Origin: CALEMW01 sp964343835
Lineage (GTDB): Bacteria > Krumholzibacteriota > Krumholzibacteriia > LZORAL124-64-63
Direction: 5' to 3'
NCBI GenBank assembly: GCA_964343835.1
Contig: CAYFKR010000013.1
Location: 41,748 to 105,747, forward strand
Length of the DNA: 64,000 nucleotides
Below the pieces are notes generated by a model. That model ran no database searches. It saw only the letters and a program-made list of their open reading frames with translations, and was not told the origin of the DNA. The translations under genes and the position numbers were made by a program. Positions 8,908-17,760 of this stretch are shown here, piece by piece. The number at the start of each line of letters is the position of its first letter. The stretch's first letter is position 1.

Positions 8908-10724
8908 TACTTCGCCAACATCACCTTCATCGTCCCCGTCTCCCCACCCGACCTCAACCTCACGAAGTATGCCCCGCTCGGCTGCATCGCACCGTCGTCG
9001 GCGCGCCCGTCCCACACCACGGCGTGGGGGCCGGCGGACATCACGGCGTCGGCCAGGCGTCGCACGCGGCGGCCGCGCAGGTCGTGCACGTCCAGGACGG
9101 TGCGTCCGTCCCGGGCCGTCTCGAAGGAGACGACGGTGGCCGGGTTGAAGGGGTTGGGCGCAGCGCCCGTCAGGGCGAAGCGGCGCGGGGTCTCCTCCTC
9201 CACCGGCGTGGTGGCGGGCGCGTTGACGGCGGCCACGAAGACGGCCTCGTCGCCCGACGCGGGAGTCAGCGGGATCAGCACGCCGGGGTCGATGCCGTCG
9301 GCGTAGACGGGCACGCCCGGCACCGACGGATTGCCCGCCGGATGCACGAAGAAGTAGGTGGGCGAGTCCGGGTCGGGCTGGATGAAGTCCAGGGTCGCCA
9401 GCACGATGGCGTCGGCTCCGGTCAGCGGCCCCGACTGCATGCCCACCGAGAAGCACGGCGGCGTCTCGACGTTCAGGGCCGATCCGGCCAGGTCCCACGT
9501 GGCGGCCACGCCGTCGCCCACCATCTCCACGCAGCACTCCCAGCCCGAGGCACCCCACTCGGTGCTCGGGTTGAGGATCATCAGGTAGGCGGTGACGGGC
9601 TCGAAGGGCAGGGTCGTGTCGTGGCGGTCCTGGGTGCCTGTCTGCTCGAACCAGATGCCGATCTGGTCCTGGGTGCCGCCGTCTTCCACCACCACGCCGG
9701 TCAGTTCCACCGTCGGCACTGCGGGATCGCCGAGGTCGAGGGTGCAGGACTGGAGGCCGGGGGTCGCGGGCGTGAACTCCACGGTCACCTGTTCCTCCGC
9801 GCCGGACACCAGGGTCCGGTTGCGGAAACCACCCACGATGGTGAAGGGGCCGCAGGCGTCGGGGATCACGAGGTGCAGATCGTCGGTGCCCATGTTGCGC
9901 ACGGTGACCTGGCGGTACTGGGTGTCGCCCACTCCCATGGGGCCGAACGTGAGTTCCGTGGCCGTGATGTCGGCGGCGGCGCCGTCCACCAGCGCCAGGC
10001 CGATCAGCTCGAGCTGGTGATAGATCTCGCAGAGGGGCGGCAGGGGCAGCGTGACGCTGTGCACGCCGGGCGTGGTCGGACGCCAGTAGACGTCGAACAC
10101 GTGGTGGGTCGCGATGGTGAAGTCGCCGCCCCAGGGAATGAAGAAGTCGCCCGCCACGGTGGGGACGGATCCCTCCAGGATGCCCGCGTGCTGCTGCGGA
10201 TAGTCGCCGCCGGAGTTGATGATCCACAGGTCGTCCACCGCCTCGTCGCCCACGACGGTGTGGGGGAACAGGAGCTGGATCGACGGCGACGGCGTGCAGG
10301 CGGGGTCGCCGGACTCGGGCGGGTGGTTGCCGTAGCCGTGCAGGGGGACGAAGTCGTCGCCGCAGGGAGCGCCCAGGCCGTTCAGTTCCAGGCGGGCGTC
10401 GAAGGGTCCGTTGTAGATGGCGCTCAGGTGCACGTTCACCGTGTCGCTCTCGCCCGGAGCCAGGTTGTAGCCGCGGGTGTCGTAGCCGCCGTCGAAGGAG
10501 TAGTAGCCCTGATGATATCCCGTGAGGGTCAGCACGCCGGCCATGGGATCGCCGGTCGTGTTGGTGATCACGGTGGTGCGCGTGACCGTGGTGCCCGCGA
10601 TGGCCGTGTTGAAGTTCAGGGAGTCGGGCTCGGCGGCGCAGGTCTGGGCCATGGCGTGACCAACCAGGGCCGACGACAGGACGACGGCGCACAGGACGAC
10701 GGGGGCAAGCCTCGTGGGACTCAT
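8907..10724 (-). CDS. Secreted choice-of-anchor/ASH-like protein with C-terminal sorting domain
   Basis: A 605-residue exported protein with a signal peptide ending ALVGHAMAQ. The body contains several Ig-like repeats of the choice-of-anchor D/ASH type (DSLNFNTAIAGTTVTRTTVITN; TELTFGPMGVGDTQYRQVTVRNMG; VTVEFTPATPGLQSCTLDL), built around a Phe-Gly-x-x-x-Val-Gly strand. The last ~85 residues are the FlgD-like sorting module (APNPFNPATVVSFET, VHDLRGRRVRRL, SGAYFVRLR, ending VMLAK). Such proteins are extracellular or surface-attached; no enzyme domain is visible. AAAGGA precedes the ATG by 7 bases. Confidence 0.8.
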   Translation of the reverse strand: MSPTRLAPVVLCAVVLSSALVGHAMAQTCAAEPDSLNFNTAIAGTTVTRTTVITNTTGDPMAGVLTLTGYHQGYYSFDGGYDTRGYNLAPGESDTVNVHLSAIYNGPFDARLELNGLGAPCGDDFVPLHGYGNHPPESGDPACTPSPSIQLLFPHTVVGDEAVDDLWIINSGGDYPQQHAGILEGSVPTVAGDFFIPWGGDFTIATHHVFDVYWRPTTPGVHSVTLPLPPLCEIYHQLELIGLALVDGAAADITATELTFGPMGVGDTQYRQVTVRNMGTDDLHLVIPDACGPFTIVGGFRNRTLVSGAEEQVTVEFTPATPGLQSCTLDLGDPAVPTVELTGVVVEDGGTQDQIGIWFEQTGTQDRHDTTLPFEPVTAYLMILNPSTEWGASGWECCVEMVGDGVAATWDLAGSALNVETPPCFSVGMQSGPLTGADAIVLATLDFIQPDPDSPTYFFVHPAGNPSVPGVPVYADGIDPGVLIPLTPASGDEAVFVAAVNAPATTPVEEETPRRFALTGAAPNPFNPATVVSFETARDGRTVLDVHDLRGRRVRRLADAVMSAGPHAVVWDGRADDGAMQPSGAYFVRLRSGGETGTMKVMLAK

Positions 10725-10854
10725 GTCGGTTCCTTTCCGCGGGGAGGGCGATCCCGGAATGCGCCCTGGAGCGCCCGGGTCCCTCGGATACGGCGAGAGC
10801 GCATGATTCTAACACGTCGGGCCCCTGCCGTTCCAATCACCCTGCATTTTGGTC

Positions 10855-10910
10855 TATAATAAGGAACCCCCGTCATCCGTCTTGAATCGACGACCCCCGG
10901 TTTGTTCCCC
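10855..10910 (+). promoter_or_regulatory. Promoter region: TATAAT box and copy A of the CTTGAATC-N13-TTGTTCCCC motif
   Basis: The bipartite motif is at 10881..10888 (CTTGAATC) and 10902..10910 (TTGTTCCCC), separated by exactly 13 bases and ending 49 bases before the GTG of the anti-sigma-like gene. A perfect TATAAT hexamer at 10855..10860 lies just upstream and could be a separate housekeeping -10 box. Three other copies with the same spacing occur in the window, each 49-68 bases before an exported-protein gene. The likeliest reading is an alternative-sigma promoter. Confidence 0.65.
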
Positions 10911-10959
10911 TGGCGTTCGACCCGGGAACTCCGGCATCGGGATGAGGAAGGACCCCATC

Positions 10960-11691
10960 GTGAGCGATTCAGCGACCAGGGAATACGAGTGCGTCGAACC
11001 CGAGCTCGGGGAAGAGCTCTGGCGGCGCGACGACCCCGACTGCGCACCGGACCTCGCCGAGAAGCTCGACCGTCACGTGACCGTCTGCGACGCCTGCCGC
11101 ATCGAGCGGGCCGTGATGTCGGCGCTGGACGAAGGGCTTCTCGACGAAACCCTGTTGGATCCGGCGCCGGTCGTGCGTATCGATCCCCGACCGCTGTCCG
11201 TCGCCGGCTGGACGGCCCTGGCCGCCTCGCTGGCCCTCGCGCTGGTGTTGCCGCCCGGTACGTTCACCGTGGGCACGACCCGCGGCGACGATGTCCCCGG
11301 TTTCGCACGGCCCGTCGAAGGCGAGGTCGTGGCAGGCACCCCCGACCTGGTCTGGCGACCGGTGGAGGGTGCGACCGGGTACACGGTCGAACTCGACGAG
11401 ATCGGAGGGGAGTTCACGTGGTCGGCCGAGACCGTCGACCACCGCCTGTCCTCCACGGAGCAGCAGGAGCTGCCGGGCCCCGGGCGCTACCGGGTGATGG
11501 TGCGGGCCGTGCCCGACGACCTGACCCCGCCCGAGGGCATCAGCACCACCTTCCGTCGCGACGGCGCGCGCGGCATGGTGGGCTACCGGCTCGGAGCCTC
11601 CCCGCTGCCCCTGAAGATCCTGGGAGTCGCCGGCCTGGCCCTCGGCCTGCTCGGACTCGGCCTGCACCGCATCACCGGAGGACGTCCATGA
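10960..11691 (+). CDS. Zinc-finger anti-sigma-factor-like membrane protein
   Basis: A 243-residue protein. Its N-terminal domain has the ZAS zinc motif H-x3-C-x2-C (His39, Cys43, Cys46 in DRHVTVCDACRIER), the hallmark of anti-sigma factors that hold ECF sigma factors. A membrane segment (~70-90), an Ig/fibronectin-like extracytoplasmic domain (~100-195, VWRPVEGATGYTVELDE) and a second C-terminal membrane segment follow. GTG at 10960 is preferred over an upstream ATG because AGGAAGGA lies 7 bases before it. The stop overlaps the next gene's ATG by 4 bases. It is probably partner to the ECF sigma factor 4.7 kb downstream, but that pairing is inference. Confidence 0.7.
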   Translation: MSDSATREYECVEPELGEELWRRDDPDCAPDLAEKLDRHVTVCDACRIERAVMSALDEGLLDETLLDPAPVVRIDPRPLSVAGWTALAASLALALVLPPGTFTVGTTRGDDVPGFARPVEGEVVAGTPDLVWRPVEGATGYTVELDEIGGEFTWSAETVDHRLSSTEQQELPGPGRYRVMVRAVPDDLTPPEGISTTFRRDGARGMVGYRLGASPLPLKILGVAGLALGLLGLGLHRITGGRP

Positions 11692-12467
11692 ACCGCACCG
11701 CCCGTATCATCCTGATCCTGTCCGCAAGCCTCGCCGTCCTCGTAGGCTGCCGGGCCGTCGACATCGCCGATCCCGCCCCGGACACGCCGGACGGCGTCTT
11801 CGACCAGTCCGTGGAGCCCTCCCCCGAGTCCCGCCGGATCCAGACTCTCCTGGCCGCGCTCTGGCGCGCCAGCGACCACGGCGACTGGGACGTCATCAGC
11901 GGCTATGTCGACCCCGCCACGGGTGGCGTGATCTCCGGCACTCCCGCCTCGTGGCCCGAGGGGTATGTGTTCTCGGTGGACATCGCCCCCGGATCCATCT
12001 CGCAGGAGGGGCTGCTGCTCGACGTGATCGATCCCCAGCCCCTGATCGAGATCTCGATCCTGGTGCCCCGCTACCAGGAAGGCGTTCCGCCCAAGCGCCA
12101 GTACCCCGCCGTCTACGAGCTGCTCCCCCACGGCCTCCAGTTCACCGAGCCCGCGGTGGTGACGTTCTGCTACCCGTTCTGGTGCCCGGAGTACGACACG
12201 TACACGAAGTTCTACTTCTTCCGCGAGCCCGACGGCAACGGCGGCTGGGTCTACGACTACTCGGACCTGGAGACGGTCGCGCCCGCCGATCCCTCCCAGC
12301 CGCACCTGGACGTCTCGTTCGAGACGTTCCACTTCTCGCGCTGGGGCATGCAGAACGGCGGCGGCGGCAACGGCATCATCGGCCTGGAGACGGGTGGACA
12401 GCCCCGCAGGGAATGGGAGTTCGAATCGGGCGACGATCAGAGCCCGAGCGACCGGATCGACCGGTAG
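11688..12467 (+). CDS. Lipoprotein of unknown function
   Basis: A 259-residue lipoprotein with a short signal ending LAVLVGC (Cys19 probably lipidated). The mature part has a helical stretch (ESRRIQTLLAALWRASDHG), then a beta-rich domain with ISGTPASWPEGYVFSVDI and aromatic strands (VVTFCYPFWCPEYDTYTKFYFFRE). The two Cys in CYPFWC could form a disulfide. The layout recalls ZU5-like or autoproteolytic surface domains, but I cannot assign a family. It overlaps the anti-sigma-like gene by ATGA and so is probably translated with it. Its 3' end overlaps the convergent CHAT gene by 31 bases. Confidence 0.7.
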   Translation: MNRTARIILILSASLAVLVGCRAVDIADPAPDTPDGVFDQSVEPSPESRRIQTLLAALWRASDHGDWDVISGYVDPATGGVISGTPASWPEGYVFSVDIAPGSISQEGLLLDVIDPQPLIEISILVPRYQEGVPPKRQYPAVYELLPHGLQFTEPAVVTFCYPFWCPEYDTYTKFYFFREPDGNGGWVYDYSDLETVAPADPSQPHLDVSFETFHFSRWGMQNGGGGNGIIGLETGGQPRREWEFESGDDQSPSDRIDR

Positions 12468-15400
12468 AACGACCAGTAGTAAGGGTGGGACCTGCGCTCG
12501 TCCAGGTCCCTCACCCTCCGCTGGGCCTCCCGCAGGGCGACGGCGGTGTCGCCCTCGCCCGCCAGGGAGCCGTAGAAGGCGACGGCCAGCTCCAGGGCGG
12601 TCTCGTCGTCCACCCGCAGCGACGACGCCACCACGGTGCCGGCCCCGGCCCGCAGAAAGGCGCCCGCCAGATCCGACGTTCCCTCCCCCACGTGGCGACG
12701 CCGCGTCCCCTCGCAACACGACAGGAAGACCAGGGCCGCCGACAGGTCGGTCTCCGCGATGGTGCGCAACGACGGCGACTCCCCCGGCTCGTCCCCCGCG
12801 AGCTGGAGCACGGCGCCGGCACCGCCGACCACCGTGGCGTGGGTCGCGAGGTGGATGATCGATGCCTCGCCGAGACCCGCCGCCATCAGGTTCGACCACG
12901 ACGCCTCGGCGCCGAGGCGACGCACGACGGGCCCGCCCGTCCAGGCGTCGGCCACCGCGGACGCCTCACGCTCCGCGTGGTGCAGCAGGGCCAGGTCCCG
13001 TGAGCCGTCGCCGGCGGCGTCGACTCCGGCGGTCATGAGCAGGCCGTCCAGGGGCACGTGTCCGGGTGCGCCCCGACGGTCGGTGCGGAACTGGACCTCC
13101 TCCACGGCGAAGACGTCCAGGATGACCGGACCGCCGGCCGCGATCGGGAGCGCGCTCCAGGGAAGGCCTCGCAGGTGGTCGTCGGCCGCGATGGACAGGG
13201 TCGCGCCCGCTGCCGGCGGTGCCGCGAGCACCGGACCGAGAACCGTCTGCGCCAGGGCGGACAGGGCCTGGACGTCGGGCACCCGGTCGGGCGTCGACAA
13301 GTCCGACAGCACCGGCGCCACGAGGTCCGAGATCCCCGTACGGCCCGGCAGGTCCCAGCGCCGCACGTCGCCTCCGACGATCCTCCAGGCATGGGACCGG
13401 TCCCGGCCGACGAAGGTGACCATCAGGTCCTGCGCCGCGTCGCCCCGGGCGATCCGTCCGACGACGTCGCGGTCCGCGCCGTCCTCGCCGGCGACGAGGA
13501 ACCCCAGGGCCGCCGCCAGGGCGGCGTCGGCATCGCCGTCGTCCAGGGCCAGCGCGATCTCCAGTTCGGCCACGTCCCGCCGCAGGTGCTCGTTGAACAC
13601 CGACAGCTCCTCCGAACCGGCCCCTTCCGAGCCGGCCAGCAGCCGCGCCGCCCGGCGGGCCTCATCGGCGCCCCCGTGGCGTCGTCCGCTCGCGGCCAGG
13701 GCCCGCGCCGACTCGAACCTCAACCCGGCGGCGAGGTCCACGGGCGTGAAGGGCGTGATCAGGGCGTCGGCCCGTTCGACGTGCACGAGGGTGCTGTCGG
13801 GCACGCCCTCCTCGTTCCACGACCGGGCCAGGAAGACGAGGCTCGACAGCCTGGCCCGGAAGCCGGAACCGAACCCGCCGTCGTCGTCGGACCGGAAAAG
13901 GTCCCGGGCCTCGTCGAACCGGCCCGACTCCAGCAGCGCATGGCCGAGGTGGAACCGGCTGGACGCCTGCTGGTCGGGCGAGCCGATGGACAGGGCCGTA
14001 TCCAGGGCCGCGCGGAATTCGGTGCGGGCCGTCCGGAGATCGCCGCGGCGCTGGGCGAGCCGTCCCGACGCCATGCCCAGGCGCCAGGCCGTGCCCTCGC
14101 CGCCTCCCGACGCCACGGCGTCGCGGGCGCGGTCAAGGGCCTCGGAGGCGAGCACATACTCGCCGCGGCCCAGGTAGAATTCGGCGGTGGCGGTCTCGAA
14201 GTCGGCGGCCAGGTTCTGGTCGGGGGTGTCGTCGTGCAACACGTCACGCAGGCCCTGCAGTCGGATCACGGAGCGGTGGGCCAGCTCGGGTCGGTCCATT
14301 TCCAGACCCTGGCGGATCAGGCCCACATGCAGACGGGCCTCCTCTCGCGCCAGGCTGGCGGCGGACGAGCGTTCGACGGCGCTCGAGAGCAGTTCGGCCA
14401 CGCGGTCGTACTGGCCGAGCTGGCAGTAGGTCTCGGCTTCCAGGAAGGGGAGCATGGCCTGGTTGCGGGCGTCGTCGTAGGCCTCGACCCAGGTGCGGGC
14501 CCTGCCCTGGTAGACGAGGCAGGAGTCGATGTGTCCCACCAGCCGGTGGTCGTAGGCGATGTTCATGAGGTTGCGGGGAACGTTCAGCGAGTCGGACATG
14601 GACAGGCTGTGGGCCAGGGTGCGGCGGTCGAACTCGAGGGCGCGTTCGGGGTCGCCGAGGGCGCTGCTGAGGGCGGCGGCCTTGTCGGTGGCGTCGAGGA
14701 AGACCCAGGGCAGGTCCTCGTCGCGGCCGAAGTCGGAGGCGCGGCGCAGGATCGCCAAGGCCTCGTCGGTCTCGCGGCGCGCTTCGCGGATGGTGCCGAC
14801 GAGGATCAGGTAGCGGCCCCGCCAGGCCGGGCTCCCGCCTTCGTCGAGGAGGCGGGCGCCGGCCGCTGCGGCGTGGAGGGCGTCGTCCAGGCGGTCGGCC
14901 CGGAGCAGGTACCGCGCCGTGAAGAACCACATCCGCATCTCGAGCAGGCGGCTCGCCGTGCGGGATTCGTCGACGGCCGCCAGCATGCGCTGGACCGCCG
15001 CCAGGGGACGGCCCGCGTCGGCCTCGGTCATGGCCAGCTTGCGCTGGATCAGGAGACGATCGGCGACGGCGAGCCCGTCGACGTGCCGCTCCGCCTCGTG
15101 GAAGCCCTCGCCTCGCGACCCGTAGCCGTACTCCTGGCAGGCCGCACCGAAGGCGTGGGCCGCGGCGCCGTCCGCGGTCGCGGCCAGGGCGTCGATCCGT
15201 GCGTCGAGCTCGTCGGAGCGTCGGAGCAGGTAGTCGCAGCGGACGGCCGTTTCGATCCAGACCAGCGACGACGGATCGGCGGCCCACAGGTCGTAGAAGC
15301 GGTCGCCGGCCTCGTTGCGGCTCTCCGGTCGGCGGATCGCGATCATGAGGCTGTCGCGCAGGGCCAGCAGGCTGTCGGCGGGAGTCGCCGCTCCACGGAC

Positions 15401-15574
15401 GGCGGCCGCGGAGGCGCGGACGTGGGAGGCGAGGTCGTCGGAGAGGGGCACGCCCGTCAGGTCGACGGTCAGCGGCCCCAGGTCCACCGATTCCGGCTCC
15501 GGCGAACCCCCGCAACCGGCGAGGGTCGCGAGGGCGAGGACCAGCAACAAGCCATGGTGTGCTGCACGGGACAT
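12437..15574 (-). CDS. TPR-CHAT domain lipoprotein (caspase-like protease fold)
   Basis: A 1045-residue protein. The N-terminus has a lipoprotein signal ending LATLAGC, which would place the protein outside the cytoplasm. Residues ~130-650 are a long helical TPR-like solenoid (AEFYLGRGEYVLASEALDRA, FHLGHALLESGRFDEARDLF). The C-terminal ~330 residues are a CHAT domain of the caspase/separase fold. The catalytic pair is visible as HLATHA (His912) and FLSCCEG (Cys954), followed by the conserved GAGTVVASSLRVDD. CHAT proteases cleave partner proteins upon a signal; most described ones are cytoplasmic, so the lipobox is unusual. It is divergent from the ECF sigma gene across a 108-bp gap. Confidence 0.85.
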   Translation of the reverse strand: MSRAAHHGLLLVLALATLAGCGGSPEPESVDLGPLTVDLTGVPLSDDLASHVRASAAAVRGAATPADSLLALRDSLMIAIRRPESRNEAGDRFYDLWAADPSSLVWIETAVRCDYLLRRSDELDARIDALAATADGAAAHAFGAACQEYGYGSRGEGFHEAERHVDGLAVADRLLIQRKLAMTEADAGRPLAAVQRMLAAVDESRTASRLLEMRMWFFTARYLLRADRLDDALHAAAAGARLLDEGGSPAWRGRYLILVGTIREARRETDEALAILRRASDFGRDEDLPWVFLDATDKAAALSSALGDPERALEFDRRTLAHSLSMSDSLNVPRNLMNIAYDHRLVGHIDSCLVYQGRARTWVEAYDDARNQAMLPFLEAETYCQLGQYDRVAELLSSAVERSSAASLAREEARLHVGLIRQGLEMDRPELAHRSVIRLQGLRDVLHDDTPDQNLAADFETATAEFYLGRGEYVLASEALDRARDAVASGGGEGTAWRLGMASGRLAQRRGDLRTARTEFRAALDTALSIGSPDQQASSRFHLGHALLESGRFDEARDLFRSDDDGGFGSGFRARLSSLVFLARSWNEEGVPDSTLVHVERADALITPFTPVDLAAGLRFESARALAASGRRHGGADEARRAARLLAGSEGAGSEELSVFNEHLRRDVAELEIALALDDGDADAALAAALGFLVAGEDGADRDVVGRIARGDAAQDLMVTFVGRDRSHAWRIVGGDVRRWDLPGRTGISDLVAPVLSDLSTPDRVPDVQALSALAQTVLGPVLAAPPAAGATLSIAADDHLRGLPWSALPIAAGGPVILDVFAVEEVQFRTDRRGAPGHVPLDGLLMTAGVDAAGDGSRDLALLHHAEREASAVADAWTGGPVVRRLGAEASWSNLMAAGLGEASIIHLATHATVVGGAGAVLQLAGDEPGESPSLRTIAETDLSAALVFLSCCEGTRRRHVGEGTSDLAGAFLRAGAGTVVASSLRVDDETALELAVAFYGSLAGEGDTAVALREAQRRVRDLDERRSHPYYWSFYRSIRSLGL

Positions 15575-15682
15575 GGAGCCTCTCCGGGAAAGCGGAACGT
15601 GGACACCCGGACGGCCGATCGGCTACTGTGGCGGCCAGGAAACATCGGGCGAACTCCACCTCATTGTCACCGTCGGACAGGG

Positions 15683-16267
15683 ATGAATCAACAACCCAGC
15701 TCCCACCGCATCGACCCCGCCGAACTCGCCGACGTCATCGCCGGCGTCGCCTCCGGCGTGGAGTCCGACGAGCGACGGCTCCACGACATCCTCGCGAGTC
15801 CCGTGACCGCCGCCGTCGCCGGCTTCCTGCGCAGCGACGACGTCGAGGCCTCCGACGTGGTGCAGGAGACCCTCGTGGCCACGTTCCGCTACGTGAAGGA
15901 GGGCGGCGGCTTCGAGGGCGACATCGTCTCGTTCGCCGTGACCGTCGCGCGCAACCGGTGCCGCAACGTGGTGAACCGGCGGAAGCGGCGGCGCGAGGAT
16001 CCGGTGGAGGACGTCCAGGAGCGCATGTCCGACGGGAGGCCGGACGTCGTCGAGCGCATCCTGTCGGACGAGGCCCTCGACATCCTCCGCGACGGGATCC
16101 GCCGTCTGGACCGTATCTGCCGGATCGTGTTGCGCGCCTTCTACATCGAGGAGCGCACCATCGAGGAGATCCGGAGCATGACGGGTCTGAAGACGGTGCA
16201 GGGCGTGTATTACCGGCGTCAGGTCTGCATCAAGTCCCTCGCCGGCCTCCTCCACGGAACTCTCTGA
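15683..16267 (+). CDS. ECF-type RNA polymerase sigma factor
   Basis: A 194-residue sigma-70-family protein of ECF size. Region 2 is visible at ~50-110 (EASDVVQETLVATFRYV, the DVVQET core-binding helix, then SFAVTVARNRCRN and the basic RRKRRRED linker). Region 4 is at ~145-190 (LDRICRIVLRAFYIEERTIEEI, then a helix-turn-helix ending YRRQVCIKSLAGLL). Regions 1 and 3 are absent as expected. The start has GGACAGGG just upstream of the ATG. A copy of the bipartite promoter-like motif begins 10 bases after its stop, and a zinc-finger anti-sigma-like gene with another copy lies 4 kb upstream, so this factor is the natural candidate to read that motif. Confidence 0.88.
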   Translation: MNQQPSSHRIDPAELADVIAGVASGVESDERRLHDILASPVTAAVAGFLRSDDVEASDVVQETLVATFRYVKEGGGFEGDIVSFAVTVARNRCRNVVNRRKRRREDPVEDVQERMSDGRPDVVERILSDEALDILRDGIRRLDRICRIVLRAFYIEERTIEEIRSMTGLKTVQGVYYRRQVCIKSLAGLLHGTL

Positions 16268-16276
16268 TCATCTTCC

Positions 16277-16306
16277 CTTGAATCCCTTCCCGTCGGCGTG
16301 TTCCCC
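16277..16306 (+). promoter_or_regulatory. Copy D of the bipartite promoter-like motif
   Basis: CTTGAATC at 16277..16284 and GTGTTCCCC at 16298..16306, again 13 bases apart; one base differs from the consensus in the second box. It lies between the ECF sigma gene and the lipoprotein gene starting at 16356, 49 bases before that ATG. Confidence 0.65.
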
Positions 16307-16355
16307 CGGTGCGGTCACTCGCACGACACCGCCTGCTCCGGGAAAGGTCCCGACC

Positions 16356-17603
16356 ATGAACAAGCCCCGACGCCGCATCGCCGCAGTCCTGCTGATGCTC
16401 TTCTCCCTGGTCCATCTCATGGGCTGCGAAGCCGAGCTCATGGGCCCGCGCCAGTCCGTCGAGCAGACGATCCCCGGACAGAAGCTCGCCGAGTTCAGCG
16501 TCCCCGCCGTCACCACGGACTCTTCGCAGCCGCTGCTCGACGTTCAGCAGACGGTCTACGAGTCCCTTTTCGACACGACCTACGATCCCGATTACTGGAA
16601 CTACTCCATGGATGCGGCCGTGGACGGGCTCGGCGTGTTCACGGGCGCCAACCAGCACGGCGACGTGCTGGAGCTGGAGGTGCTGTCGTTCGGCGCGATT
16701 CCCCTGGCCGACATGAACCTCACTCCCGAGCAGTTCCAGGAGGCCACGGACGCGGGCATGACCTTCGGCGCGGCCATCGGCTGGATCTCGGCGGGTGCGG
16801 CGAAGATGCCCGTCAGCGGCACGCTCTTCGCGGGCAACCATCCGGACCTCGGGTTCCAGTCGCGGTTCATGGTGACGGCCATCGAGGACGAGCAGTCCTG
16901 GATCTTCGCCGGCGACCCGGCCGACGAGGAGGATCCCGGCCCCGACTCGACCATGGTCCTCGCCCAGGGCGGGCCCATCACCCCGGGCGGACGCCTGGAC
17001 GAGTGCGAACAGGCCTGCTATGACGAGTACAACGCCGCCGTCCGCGCCGCATGGTCCGCCTACAACGACGCCGTCGACGCGGCCCAGGACGACTTCGACG
17101 CGGCCATGGACACCCTCACCACCAACTACAACAACGCCGTGAACGACGCCTGGTCCACCTTCAACGACAGCAAGGACACCTACGACGCCCTGCTCACCGC
17201 CGAGCTCACGGCCTGCCACCTGGCGCTGATCGACGGCATGGCGGGCTGCGCCATCGGCGCGGGCCTGCTGTCGTGGTTCACGGCCGGGCTGTCGCTGGTG
17301 GTGTGCATCGCCGCGGTCCACGCCGTTTACGCGGCCTGCGTGGCGGTGGGCATCGCGGCCCACAGCGCCGCCGTCTCGGGTGCCGCCACCGCCCGCGACA
17401 ACGCCATCAACACGGCCAAGAACACCTTCAACATCGGCAAGAACGCCGCCACCGCGGCATTGAACGAGGCCCTGCGCACCGCCCAGGAGGATCTGCAGGA
17501 CGCCCTCGACGACGCCCAGCAGGCCCTGGACGACTGCCTGGACAAGTGCCGGCGGAAGAGGCTTCAGGAGGCCCAGATCTTCGAGCCCTCCGGCTACAGG
17601 TAG
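16356..17603 (+). CDS. Ala/Asp-rich coiled-coil lipoprotein
   Basis: A 415-residue lipoprotein with signal peptide ending LVHLMGC. Residues ~25-210 form a mixed domain with no recognisable family. Residues ~225-310 are heptad-like helices dense in Ala, Asp and Asn (YNAAVRAAWSAYNDAVDAAQ, DNAINTAKNTF). They surround a central hydrophobic, glycine/alanine-rich segment (~305-350, CAIGAGLLSWFTAGLSLVVC) that could insert in a membrane. A second coiled coil follows with paired Cys (DDCLDKCRRKR). The ATG at 16356 has GGGAAAGG upstream; the open frame extends further 5' but lacks a ribosome site. It is transcribed from motif copy D and ends at a strong hairpin. Confidence 0.75.
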   Translation: MNKPRRRIAAVLLMLFSLVHLMGCEAELMGPRQSVEQTIPGQKLAEFSVPAVTTDSSQPLLDVQQTVYESLFDTTYDPDYWNYSMDAAVDGLGVFTGANQHGDVLELEVLSFGAIPLADMNLTPEQFQEATDAGMTFGAAIGWISAGAAKMPVSGTLFAGNHPDLGFQSRFMVTAIEDEQSWIFAGDPADEEDPGPDSTMVLAQGGPITPGGRLDECEQACYDEYNAAVRAAWSAYNDAVDAAQDDFDAAMDTLTTNYNNAVNDAWSTFNDSKDTYDALLTAELTACHLALIDGMAGCAIGAGLLSWFTAGLSLVVCIAAVHAVYAACVAVGIAAHSAAVSGAATARDNAINTAKNTFNIGKNAATAALNEALRTAQEDLQDALDDAQQALDDCLDKCRRKRLQEAQIFEPSGYR

Positions 17604-17622
17604 ACAGGCTCCCGATTGCGGC

Positions 17623-17659
17623 ATCGGCGGGGCCCCGGATCACCCGGGGCTCCGCCGAT
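17623..17659 (+). terminator. Long GC-rich terminator hairpin
   Basis: A 16-bp stem with a single G-U-type mismatch (ATCGGCGGGGCCCCGG / CCGGGGCTCCGCCGAT, 5-base loop) starts 19 bases after the lipoprotein stop. No U-tract follows, but the stem is very stable and separates this unit from the cytochrome operon. Confidence 0.7.
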
Positions 17660-17760
17660 TCCCTGTATGAGCGGTGGGTATTCACGTGATACCATCCGGC
17701 CGGCGCCAACCGACGCATCCCGAAGGACATCTTCGCCTCCCCGGTCGCCGAAGGAGGATC

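Noticed and set aside
10855..10860. TATAAT as a general part of the bipartite motif
   Set aside because: It is found only upstream of copy A and not at the other three copies.
10881..10910. Heat-shock sigma-32 promoter (CTTGAA ... CCCC)
   Set aside because: The first box fits, but the CCCC comes about 20 bases later, beyond the usual spacer, and the conserved TTGTT before it is not part of that consensus.
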